A DNA stretch of 22,367 nt, from positions 1-22,367 of IMG/VR virus record IMGVR_UViG_3300042891_000963, one strand, 5' to 3'. Positions 6,597-12,322 of this stretch are shown one piece after another. This DNA comes from a virus. Position 1 is the first letter of the stretch. Every line of letters starts with the position of its first letter. The notes under the pieces were generated by a model that saw only the letters and a program-made list of their open reading frames with translations, was not told where the DNA came from and did no database searches. A program made the position numbers and the translations under genes.

Positions 6597-7312
6597 TTCA
6601 CTACCACGGCACCCCCATCGGAGGCTCGCGACAGGACGCCGCCAGATTTTTAATAGGACGGCATGCGCTGATCCCGTTTGGCAGACCGGATGACATCGGC
6701 CCGGTGTTGGAATGTTGCCAGTCGTTTGTCTTAGACAATTCAGCGTTCAGTCATTGGCGCCGTGGACACGGTCGCATAGACTTTGACGCTTATTTTGAGT
6801 GGGCAAAATCGTTGCGCCAACACCCAGGATTTGACTGGTGTCTAATCCCTGACATCATCGACGGCACTGAGGCAGAGAACCAGGATTGGGTGCTTAAATG
6901 GGCGCGAATCGGAAGTCGTGTTCGAGGAGTGCCAGTTTGGCATCTACACGAATCGCTCGAATACTTGGAATGGTTGGTAAATAATTTTGAAACTGTCGCC
7001 TTGGGTAGTAGTGGCGAGTGGCGCACACCAGGATCGAAAACATGGTGGACGCGAATAGGGGAAGCCATGCACGTTGCTTGTGACAACGAGGGCCGACCAA
7101 AGTGCAAACTGCATGGGCTTCGAATGTTAAACCCTAAGATTTTTACACAACTACCTTTGGCCAGCGCGGATAGTACAAACGCCGCGGTGAACTGTGGCTC
7201 ATTATCCAGATTCGGGATGTACACCCCCCCAACGGCGGCACAACGTGCGGCGGTAATCGCTGATCGAGTGGAGCAACACAATAGCGCACACGTCTGGAGG
7301 AATGATGCGTAG
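6593..7312 (+). CDS. TGT/DpdA-like guanine-exchange family protein
   Basis: The product has 239 residues from ATG 6593. This start is preferred over an in-frame ATG 168 nt upstream because it has GGGGAGAGG just before it and overlaps the previous stop as ATGA. The fold signals resemble the tRNA-guanine transglycosylase TIM barrel, as in short phage DpdA-like proteins: VLDNSAFSHW near 46-55, DWCLIPDIIDGTE near 81-93, VPVWHLHESL near 113-122, LGSSGEW near 136-142, LHGLRMLNP near 172-180, and SADSTNAAVN near 191-200. No CxCxxC zinc site is present, so it is not a standard tRNA TGT. DpdA proteins swap guanine for 7-deazaguanine in DNA. No preQ0 synthesis genes are in this window, so substrate supply would have to come from the host or elsewhere in the phage. 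The substrate is unproven. Confidence 0.65.
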   Translation: MIHYHGTPIGGSRQDAARFLIGRHALIPFGRPDDIGPVLECCQSFVLDNSAFSHWRRGHGRIDFDAYFEWAKSLRQHPGFDWCLIPDIIDGTEAENQDWVLKWARIGSRVRGVPVWHLHESLEYLEWLVNNFETVALGSSGEWRTPGSKTWWTRIGEAMHVACDNEGRPKCKLHGLRMLNPKIFTQLPLASADSTNAAVNCGSLSRFGMYTPPTAAQRAAVIADRVEQHNSAHVWRNDA

Positions 7313-8696
7313 GCGATTCACCCCCCGCGAATACCAAGCCACAATCATCGAGCATATTGTGGACAACCCGCGTTGTTCGGTGTGGGCCGGTATGGGTATG
7401 GGTAAAACAGTATCAACACTGACCGCGTTGGACATCTTGGAGATCGTCGAGCCAGGCCCCGCGTTGGTACTCGCCCCGCTTCGCGTCGCCGCAACCACCT
7501 GGCCTGACGAAGCTGCCAAGTGGGATCACTTAAGCAACGTCAAGATCTCGGCCGTGGTGGGCGATGCCGCCGCGCGGCGTAAAGCCTTACAGGTAGACGC
7601 GAACATTTTCACGATCAACTACGAAAACATCCCGTGGTTAGTGGAACACTTCGGCGCGGACTGGCCTTTTAAAAAGATCGTAGCGGATGAGTCAACCCGG
7701 CTCAAAGGCTTCCGGCTCAAGCAAGGTGGAAAGCGCGCGCGGGAATTGGCGCGCGTTGCACACTGCAAAGCCAACCGGTTTATCAACTTGACCGGCACCC
7801 CAAGCCCAAACGGATTGCAGGACTTATGGGGCCAGACTTGGTTTTTAGATAAAGGCGCGCGCTTGGGTAGCAGCTTTACCGCTTTCACTAATCGATGGTT
7901 TCAATCGATCCAGGTGGGCAGCGACCGCAACGCAACGCAAGTCACACCTTTACCGTTTGCCCAAACGCAAATCGAGGACAAGGTGCGCAACCTTTGTATT
8001 GCGCTAAACGCCAAGGATTACTTTGACATCGCCGAGCCGATCGTCAACGTGATCCGCGTGCAACTTCCACCTAAAGCGCGCCAGCTTTACAAGGATATGG
8101 AAAAAGAAATGTTCTTAGAGTTGGAATGCGGCGCGCAGATCGAAGCGTTCAACGCGGCAAGCAAAACCATCAAGTGCCTGCAGCTTGCTAACGGTGCAAT
8201 CTATACCGACGACACCCGAACCAAACACACCGAGGTACACAATGAAAAGATCAAAGCCCTTGAATCGATCGTCGAAGAGGCTGCCGGGATGCCTGTTCTG
8301 GTGGCTTACCACTTCCAGCACGACCTCACCCGGTTACGCGCAGCGTTCCCTCAAGGTCGGGAACTGGGCGCTGATCCTAATGTTATCCGCGACTGGAACG
8401 CCGGGAAAGTACCGATTCTTTTCGCTCACCCTGCGTCGGCGGGCCACGGCCTAAACCTTCAAGACGGCGGCAATATTCTAGCGTTCTTCGGTCATTGGTG
8501 GGATCTTGAACAATTCCAGCAGATCATCGAACGGATTGGGCCAACCCGACAAGCACAAGCCGGATACGACCGGCCCGTCTTTATTCACTACATCGTCACC
8601 GCCGGCACGGTGGACGAGGTGGTAATGGCACGACGCGAAACTAAGCGCGAAGTGCAGGACTTACTTTTACAAGCAATGAAATCGAGGAAAGAATAA
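7305..8696 (+). CDS. SNF2-type DEAD/DEAH-like helicase
   Basis: The 463-residue superfamily 2 ATPase has recognisable motifs: Walker A WAGMGMGKTVSTL near 27-39, motif II VADEST near 126-131 (Asp-Glu-Ser-Thr in place of DEAH), motif III LTGTPSPNG near 161-169, motif V SAGHGLNLQDG near 379-389, and motif VI QQIIERIGPTRQ near 404-415. Short SNF2-like helicases of this kind are standard in phage replication modules with DUF2815 and VRR-NUC, and probably remodel or unwind DNA there. Two adjacent ATGs exist (7302 and 7305). CTGGAGG ends 1 nt before the first and 4 nt before the second, so 7305 is the likelier start. The gene overlaps its upstream neighbour by 8 nt. Confidence 0.93.
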   Translation: MRRRFTPREYQATIIEHIVDNPRCSVWAGMGMGKTVSTLTALDILEIVEPGPALVLAPLRVAATTWPDEAAKWDHLSNVKISAVVGDAAARRKALQVDANIFTINYENIPWLVEHFGADWPFKKIVADESTRLKGFRLKQGGKRARELARVAHCKANRFINLTGTPSPNGLQDLWGQTWFLDKGARLGSSFTAFTNRWFQSIQVGSDRNATQVTPLPFAQTQIEDKVRNLCIALNAKDYFDIAEPIVNVIRVQLPPKARQLYKDMEKEMFLELECGAQIEAFNAASKTIKCLQLANGAIYTDDTRTKHTEVHNEKIKALESIVEEAAGMPVLVAYHFQHDLTRLRAAFPQGRELGADPNVIRDWNAGKVPILFAHPASAGHGLNLQDGGNILAFFGHWWDLEQFQQIIERIGPTRQAQAGYDRPVFIHYIVTAGTVDEVVMARRETKREVQDLLLQAMKSRKE

Positions 8697-8929
8697 TGTC
8701 AACAGAAAACCCTTTAGTCGTCCAGGTAGGCGGCAGCCACTACAAAGATCTTGCGATTCAGCCGGTCGAGTATATCCATAAAAACAACATTCCCTTTATC
8801 GAAGGCAACATCATCAAGTATGTCACCCGGTGGCGTAACAAAGGCGGCATCCAGGACTTGAAGAAAGCCCAGCACTTTTTGGATTTGCTGATCTCAATGG
8901 AAAACAAAGCGGGTGCTAAACATGGCTGA
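8696..8929 (+). CDS. DUF3310 family protein (SaV-like)
   Basis: The 77-residue protein matches DUF3310: GGSHYKDLAIQPVEYIHKNN near residues 12-31, then GNIIKYVTRWRNKGGIQDLK near 37-56. The invariant GGSHY, QP, and KYV.R..KGG..DL.KA pattern is complete. The family is very common in phages beside polymerases and helicases and is often labelled nucleotide kinase-like, but no activity is firmly established. It starts in a TAATG overlap with the helicase and ends 8 nt inside the next gene. Confidence 0.9.
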   Translation: MSTENPLVVQVGGSHYKDLAIQPVEYIHKNNIPFIEGNIIKYVTRWRNKGGIQDLKKAQHFLDLLISMENKAGAKHG

Positions 8930-9383
8930 ACTGATTGACTCAAAGCAAGCCGCCGAGATTTTTGGGGTTTCCGTTGTGATGTTCTGCTCAGGGAGGCTAG
9001 GGATAGGCGCTCCAAATCCGATTAAAACTTACAAGCGCAAGAACTGGTTTGATAAGGACGAGTGCAACGCGTGGGCAGAGAAGAATAACTTTTGGGCGTT
9101 GGCATTGGATTACCGCCGGACGCAACGATACCCAGATACAACGCGCATCAGGAAATCCACCCAGCGCCTCGTCCCTAAGAAACACCCCGCTAAAGGCGAA
9201 CGTTCACAGGAGTTGGTAGCGCGCGACCTCAAAGACCAGACGCCCCCTTTGATGAAGCTGTTCTTACGCGGGGACTTCGCGCCAGCACACAAAAAAGCGG
9301 CGTATGAAATGAAGGCGCTACGCGCACGATTGAATAAACCGGAAACCGTAAGGGTTCAATTACAAGGCGATGGGGGCTATTAG
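8922..9383 (+). CDS. Helix-turn-helix DNA-binding protein
   Basis: The 153-residue product starts at ATG 8922, chosen over a GTG 9 nt upstream because GGGTG lies about 7 nt before the ATG. Residues 4-20 (LIDSKQAAEIFGVSVVMF) match the first helix and turn of a winged, MerR/excisionase-like HTH, followed by a basic wing (IKTYKRKNWFDKDECNAWAE) near residues 34-53. The rest is basic and unrecognised: KKHPAKGERSQELVARDL near 86-103, then a Lys/Arg-rich helix. It could be an early regulator or an excisionase-like architectural protein, which would fit the recombinase fragment downstream. Confidence 0.65.
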   Translation: MAELIDSKQAAEIFGVSVVMFCSGRLGIGAPNPIKTYKRKNWFDKDECNAWAEKNNFWALALDYRRTQRYPDTTRIRKSTQRLVPKKHPAKGERSQELVARDLKDQTPPLMKLFLRGDFAPAHKKAAYEMKALRARLNKPETVRVQLQGDGGY

Positions 9384-9662
9384 ATGTACAAAGAACGTGA
9401 TTTACTAATAAAAATGGTGGTAATTGTTAGCGTTTTGTTTGCCTCGCTGACTCCAGTCGCTTCTGCGAAAGGGGGCCACGCTGGTCACGCGTCTGGCCAC
9501 GCGTCTAAGCATGTTGCACCGAGGATATTTCACCCAGTTTATATTCCGCACTCGATTTACCAGCACCATTCCGAAGATGGTTGGTACGAATACAAAGAAC
9601 CGGTGACGTTTTGCCCTGTGGGTTTTTCCAGTGTCGTATGTAATACGTTTAGGAGTCGATAG
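9384..9662 (+). CDS. Secreted His-rich small protein
   Basis: The 92-residue protein starts directly after the previous stop. A signal peptide is clear: positive N-terminus (Lys3, Arg5, Lys10), a hydrophobic core at residues 11-22, and an Ala-Ser-Ala site at 26-28. The mature part begins with a His/Gly/Ala run (KGGHAGHASGHASKHVAP), then aromatic and His residues (YIPHSIYQHHSEDGWYEY) and two cysteines near the C-terminus (CPVGFSSVVCN) that could form a disulfide. It would act in the periplasm or outside the cell. Metal binding by the His run is inference. The function is not recognised. Confidence 0.65.
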   Translation: MYKERDLLIKMVVIVSVLFASLTPVASAKGGHAGHASGHASKHVAPRIFHPVYIPHSIYQHHSEDGWYEYKEPVTFCPVGFSSVVCNTFRSR

Positions 9663-9857
9663 ATGGAAAACATAAACGAGTTAAGCGACACCGAGCTTTT
9701 GCTCCTATGTAAGCGGTGGCGAGAAGCGCAGGCAATCGCTTCTAAAAACGCGGACAAGTACAGCAAAGAACTTAAACGTCGCAAGCGGGAAAGACGCCAT
9801 GCCCAAATTCAAAATATCAATAGCGAAGTACAAGCCGAGGGCCTTCAAATTGCATGA
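9663..9857 (+). CDS. Small basic coiled-coil protein (64 aa)
   Basis: It starts immediately after the previous TAG, with AGGAG about 7 nt upstream. The product is almost wholly helical, with heptad-like Leu spacing early (NELSDTELLLLCKRWREAQA) and a very basic middle (KELKRRKRERRHAQIQ). This suggests a small dimeric nucleic-acid-binding or adaptor protein. No named family is recognised. Its last 59 nt overlap the next gene in another frame. Confidence 0.65.
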   Translation: MENINELSDTELLLLCKRWREAQAIASKNADKYSKELKRRKRERRHAQIQNINSEVQAEGLQIA

Positions 9858-10071
9858 GCCGTGCGTTGTCTGTGGGGATCCTGTCCACACAAATATGCCG
9901 CACAAGTTAGCGCACAACTCTTGCCGTCGCAAAGTACAAGCGGACAAACACAGGGAAAGGAAACAACGTGCAAACGGAGTTCTTAACGGCGGATGTTTTG
10001 AAAATGCGACTGTCCGACATCAAGGACGGCGCGCTGGAAGTCACCCAGAACAAAACGAAAAAGAAACTTAA
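9799..10071 (+). CDS. Small Cys/His protein overlapping both neighbours
   Basis: This 90-residue ORF overlaps the previous gene by 59 nt and the recombinase fragment by 104 nt. The first 60 residues look like a real basic zinc-ribbon protein: CVVC near residues 22-25, then HNSC near 40-43, followed by a basic helix (RRKVQADKHRERKQRAN). The last 30 residues look like out-of-frame recombinase coding and may be tolerated readthrough to the next stop. GGGAAAGA lies about 6 nt upstream. The pattern resembles the Cys/His protein at 5739-5912. Confidence 0.5.
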   Translation: MPKFKISIAKYKPRAFKLHEPCVVCGDPVHTNMPHKLAHNSCRRKVQADKHRERKQRANGVLNGGCFENATVRHQGRRAGSHPEQNEKET

Positions 10072-10423
10072 GATCACCATCGAGGGAAGCCAGCTTAGTG
10101 CAGTGATCGATCGGATCAAGAACAGGCAGCGCAAAGTAACCAGTCTGTTTTTAGTAGCAACACCAGCGGGCAGAGCGTTAAACGCTGGCACATTGCGCCT
10201 ACGATTCGACCAGGCGCGCGATCTTGCCGAAGCTAAGGCAAAGGCTGAGGACGATCACGATCTCGCCGCTAAGGTGCGCGCTTTTCAGTTCAGGGATATT
10301 CGGCCGAAGGCAGCCAGCGAAATGGACTTGGATCATGCAAGTAAGTTACTCGGTCACACCGAGCAAGAGATCACCGAGAGGGTATATCGCCGCGTCGGTG
10401 AAGTGGTGAAACCAACTAAATAA
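9968..10423 (+). CDS. C-terminal tyrosine recombinase (integrase) fragment
   Basis: The 151-residue product begins at GTG 9968, with AAAGGA about 6 nt upstream. It corresponds only to the catalytic half of a phage integrase. ADVLKMRLSDIKDGALEVTQ near 8-27 and NKTKKK (the catalytic Lys hairpin) are clear. FQFRDIRPKAASEMD near 111-125 holds the second Arg, with Arg in place of the usual His. LLGHTEQEITERVYRR near 131-146 contains the Gly-His box and the nucleophile Tyr. The first catalytic Arg, normally just before DVLKM, is absent, as is the whole N-terminal core-binding domain. Upstream frames hold other genes, not the missing part. It is therefore probably inactive alone, a remnant or a repurposed fragment. 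Confidence 0.75.
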   Translation: MQTEFLTADVLKMRLSDIKDGALEVTQNKTKKKLKITIEGSQLSAVIDRIKNRQRKVTSLFLVATPAGRALNAGTLRLRFDQARDLAEAKAKAEDDHDLAAKVRAFQFRDIRPKAASEMDLDHASKLLGHTEQEITERVYRRVGEVVKPTK

Positions 10424-10424
10424 A

Positions 10425-10472
10425 TCGACATAACTTCAAAACGTGTCGAAATTTTGTAGGTTTTTCGACATA
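10425..10472. repeat. Cluster of three TCGACA elements
   Basis: TCGACATA occurs at 10425-10432 and again at 10465-10472, with the inverse TGTCGA at 10444-10449. The first copy and the inverse can form a 5-bp stem. The cluster lies directly after the recombinase stop in an AT-rich stretch. It could be a protein-binding site or an attachment-site remnant. Chance is possible for copies this short. Confidence 0.35.
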
Positions 10473-10515
10473 TTTATGCAAAACTATCTTGGTAATTTAC
10501 AAAGTAAGCTACAGG

Positions 10516-10560
10516 AAAGGCAGTTTCAGGTTGCGGATACGCGGCCGGACTGCCTTTTTT
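10516..10560 (+). terminator. Rho-independent terminator of the rightward operon
   Basis: An 8-bp stem, AAGGCAGT at 10517-10524 with ACTGCCTT at 10549-10556, is followed by a run of six T (10555-10560). The loop is 24 nt and GC-rich. It lies after the last rightward gene. On the minus strand the stem is followed only by TTTCC, so leftward termination would be weak. Confidence 0.8.
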
Positions 10561-10562
10561 AT

Positions 10563-10653
10563 TGGCGGAAGAGGTGAGATTCGAACTCACGGAGGGCTAT
10601 AAACCCTCGGCTGTTTTCAAGACAGCTGCCTTAAACCGCTCGGCCACTCTTCC
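10563..10653 (-). tRNA. tRNA-Ser(UGA)
   Basis: The complete cloverleaf reads on the minus strand. The acceptor is GGAAGAG with CTCTTCC (10647-10653 with 10567-10573). The D region has GGCCGAGCGGTTTAAGGC. The anticodon stem GCTGT/ACAGC holds loop CTTGAAA, so the anticodon is TGA and reads UCA. A long variable arm (GAGGGTTTATAGCCCTC) marks class II Ser, and the T-arm GTGAG/CTCAC has loop TTCGAAT. Discriminator G73 and an encoded CCA (10563-10565) are present. It is co-oriented with the late genes and may be the last gene of that transcript. Because the whole gene is present, it is more likely a phage tRNA than an att duplicate. Confidence 0.95.
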
Positions 10654-10660
10654 GTTTAGG

Positions 10661-10681
10661 TTGCGGAAATCATTTCCGCAA
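10661..10681. promoter_or_regulatory. Perfect palindrome upstream of tRNA-Ser
   Basis: Two 10-base arms, TTGCGGAAAT and ATTTCCGCAA, are separated by a single C. The element ends 8 bp from the tRNA-Ser 5' end, where an operator or promoter element for that gene would sit. Its arms are the same sequence family as the iterated elements around it. Confidence 0.5.
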
Positions 10682-10824
10682 GTTGCGGAAACGATTCCAA
10701 AATACTAACATAAATCAACGACTTACAACTCGATGCAACGGCTTTCAAGTCTTTAGAGTAGTCGAATGAAATCAAGCACTTAGATCAAAATCGTTTCCGC
10801 ACGACCGCCAATTACAAGTAGTTT

Positions 10825-10859
10825 AACCCTTTGATTTTACTTGTACAAGTAAAAGGGTT
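10825..10859. promoter_or_regulatory. 20-bp palindrome within a larger hairpin
   Basis: Positions 10835-10854 are perfectly self-complementary (arms TTTTACTTGT and ACAAGTAAAA). Outside them AACCC (10825-10829) pairs with GGGTT (10855-10859), leaving a five-base bulge on one side. ACAAGTA also occurs separately at 10814-10820. No T-run follows on either strand at a terminator distance, so an operator-type protein site is likelier. Confidence 0.5.
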
Positions 10860-10872
10860 GCGGAAACGATTT

Positions 10873-11049
10873 TTAGTCTTTTAGCTTATCTGGTAACACC
10901 GCGCCCAACACTCCAGCGGTACCCAACCCAATTGAAATGATGGCGCTTTGAAGTTCAGGGGCCACCCCCACTCCAACGGCTGTTAGTAAAACAAACAGGT
11001 TGCGGTAGGTTGACGATTCGCCCAAGCGGGCCAAAATAAAATTAAGCAT
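10873..11049 (-). CDS. Two-TM holin-like protein
   Basis: This 58-residue protein on the minus strand starts at 11049 with GAGGTG about 5 nt upstream. It begins MLNFILARLGESSTYRNL and has two hydrophobic segments, residues about 17-31 (RNLFVLLTAVGVGVA) and 33-53 (LQSAIISIGLGTAGVLGAVL), with a short loop and a charged C-terminus (PDKLKD). Small two-TM proteins of this design next to the lysozyme are typical class II holins, which open the inner membrane to release the lysozyme. Its start overlaps the lysozyme's end by 8 nt, the expected lysis-cassette coupling. The holin function is inferred from topology and location. Confidence 0.75.
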   Translation of the reverse strand: MLNFILARLGESSTYRNLFVLLTAVGVGVAPELQSAIISIGLGTAGVLGAVLPDKLKD

Positions 11050-11500
11050 TTTTCACCTCGTAATGTTTGCCTGTTAAAAATTGAGAAGCCACCCGCTCGG
11101 CGCGTTCCGGGGTTTGCTTCGCCCATCGGCTTGCTTTCGCTTGCTTGTACGCTTCGGCCCACTCGCACTTGAAGAGCGCGGCGCGAAGTTTCTTAAAATC
11201 CATGAATCGAGCAACACCCAACTGGAAGGCCATATTGATGCAAGCGTCGCGCCTTGCGCCGTTGAGCAATCCGAAACCAGACCAAGCCGCCGCGAGCTGT
11301 TCAATCGTTTTATTAACATCTCGGTGAAGCAACACCTCGGCTACTTCGCGCGTGATCTTATCGGGGATTTTGCTACCTTCGATGTACGGATTAGCGTCGA
11401 GGTTGTGGCCGTATCCGATCGTGCGTTTTCCCGCAGGGCATCGGTAAACCTCAAGCCGCAAACCCTCTTCAAACTTAATCTGTTCTAGCAAAATGTCCAT
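11042..11500 (-). CDS. Endolysin, GH24 phage lysozyme
   Basis: The 152-residue muramidase cuts the peptidoglycan glycan strand. The N-terminus carries the T4/P22-type motif FEEGLRLEVYRCPAGKRT and then IGYGHNL. Catalytic positions are Glu12, Cys21 and Thr27, fitting the known Glu-8-(Asp/Cys)-5-Thr pattern with Cys in place of Asp. The C-terminal half shows GARRDACINMAFQLGVARFM near 82-101, also typical. There is no signal peptide or anchor, so export would depend on the holin. ATG 11500 is chosen over an upstream TTG (11512), because it sits 2 nt after the previous stop and matches the family's start. Its own ribosome site is weak, which suggests coupling. Confidence 0.92.
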   Translation of the reverse strand: MDILLEQIKFEEGLRLEVYRCPAGKRTIGYGHNLDANPYIEGSKIPDKITREVAEVLLHRDVNKTIEQLAAAWSGFGLLNGARRDACINMAFQLGVARFMDFKKLRAALFKCEWAEAYKQAKASRWAKQTPERAERVASQFLTGKHYEVKNA

Positions 11501-11502
11501 GC

Positions 11503-11727
11503 TCAATGCCAATGTTGTTTAAAGTAAACCCAAAGCGCACCAGCGATGCCAACAACAGACCACTGCGCGAACGACTTGGCCGCGGCCATGTAAAGCTCGG
11601 TCTTGCGCTTTTCCGCTTCGATCCGTTCTTTGATCCACTGGTGATGTTCCATGTGCATTTCCGCGTCGAACGCTGGGTGATCGTTTAAAGCATCGAGAAC
11701 GGCTTGTTTAATTTCATCGGCTGTCAT
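11503..11727 (-). CDS. One-TM lysis-cassette membrane protein
   Basis: The 74-residue protein starts at 11727 with AGGTG about 6 nt upstream. The N-terminal two thirds are charged and helical (DEIKQAVLDALNDHPAF, then HHQWIKERIEAEKRKTEL). One membrane segment, SVVGIAGALWVYF, lies near residues 57-69, at the C-terminus. This C-terminal single-span layout occurs in some class III holins and holin partners; a spanin would normally have its span at the N-terminus. It lies directly before the lysozyme, with a 2-nt gap. The role (holin, antiholin or other) is undecided. Confidence 0.65.
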   Translation of the reverse strand: MTADEIKQAVLDALNDHPAFDAEMHMEHHQWIKERIEAEKRKTELYMAAAKSFAQWSVVGIAGALWVYFKQHWH

Positions 11728-11734
11728 CTTTCAC

Positions 11735-12313
11735 CTAAAATTTGATACACGCTAAAAGGGCGATGTTCTTTGGCCGAGTTTCGGCGGCGGTTCTAGGCGT
11801 GCCGTTTGTTCCGTCCGTCGTTGCCCCTTGAGCAAGTGCGGATGCGTGTTGCCCGAAGGACACGGCCACGGTGTTTGTAGCAAACGCAGTAGATCCACCG
11901 TTCGATCCTGATTGGTTATACGAATGAACAGGGTGTTTGTGTCCTTGGAACGCATCATCTTGGGATGAACCAAGCACTCGACCGGTATCCACCCCCGCAC
12001 CATCGTCAAACCCCCTGAGAAATTGCCCTCGGAGATCCGGCAACTTGAACGTGGTTGATCCGTCCCCCGCACCGTAAAGCGTACCAATTGCCGCAAACAA
12101 AGCGGCGTAGGTCGTGCGAGAAACCACCGCGCCGTTCGCTTTTAAGTATCCAGTTGGCGCGGTAGCTGCCGCGTGATAAATAACCGTTCCTGCCGGTACA
12201 CCTTGTGTCACGGTATCTGCGTTCCCGGCAAAAGGTGCTTTAGCAGACGCATCAAATTTAGCAGTAGAGATACTCGCATCTTGAAGTAATTCTTTTTGTA
12301 GTTGCGTGGTCAT
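11735..12313 (-). CDS. Tail collar domain protein
   Basis: The 192-residue virion protein has a phage Tail Collar domain: TAPTGYLKANGAVVSRTTYA near 51-70, LFAAIGTLYGAGDGSTTFKL near 72-91, then PDLRGQFLRGFDDGAGVD near 92-109. The C-terminal part is Gly/Ser/Thr-rich with HKHPVHSY, and it ends ETRPKNIALLACIKF, a very common finish for such tail-fibre tip proteins. AAGAAGGGAAG before 12313 is a strong ribosome site. It follows the spike gene closely, so it probably forms a fibre tip or accessory adhesin beside the spike. Confidence 0.88.
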   Translation of the reverse strand: MTTQLQKELLQDASISTAKFDASAKAPFAGNADTVTQGVPAGTVIYHAAATAPTGYLKANGAVVSRTTYAALFAAIGTLYGAGDGSTTFKLPDLRGQFLRGFDDGAGVDTGRVLGSSQDDAFQGHKHPVHSYNQSGSNGGSTAFATNTVAVSFGQHASALAQGATTDGTNGTPRTAAETRPKNIALLACIKF

Positions 12314-12322
12314 CTTCCCTTC

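Larger units (their letters stand above)
10531..10874. repeat. Iterated TTGCGGAAACGATT-type elements
   Basis: Related copies lie at 10531-10541 (TTGCGGATACG, in the terminator loop), 10661-10670 and its mirror 10672-10681, 10683-10696, 10787-10801 (inverted) and 10858-10874. Copies at 10683 and 10858 share 14 bases, and those at 10787 and 10858 share 15. Both orientations occur, and spacing is irregular. The set flanks the tRNA-Ser gene. Candidates are binding sites for a phage regulator, recombinase arm sites or a replication origin. No binder is identified. Confidence 0.7.

Noticed and set aside
10461-10489. dif-like XerCD site
   Set aside because: Only a loose resemblance of TTTTTCGACATA and ATGCAAAAC to the arms; several mismatches and no clear partner half.
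10563-10653. tRNA-Ser as a prophage attachment duplicate
   Set aside because: The gene is complete with encoded CCA, the adjacent recombinase is truncated, and no second partial copy is visible in the window.
11081-11488. 135-residue ORF on the plus strand opposite the lysozyme
   Set aside because: Antisense shadow of a clearly recognised lysozyme, without a ribosome site.
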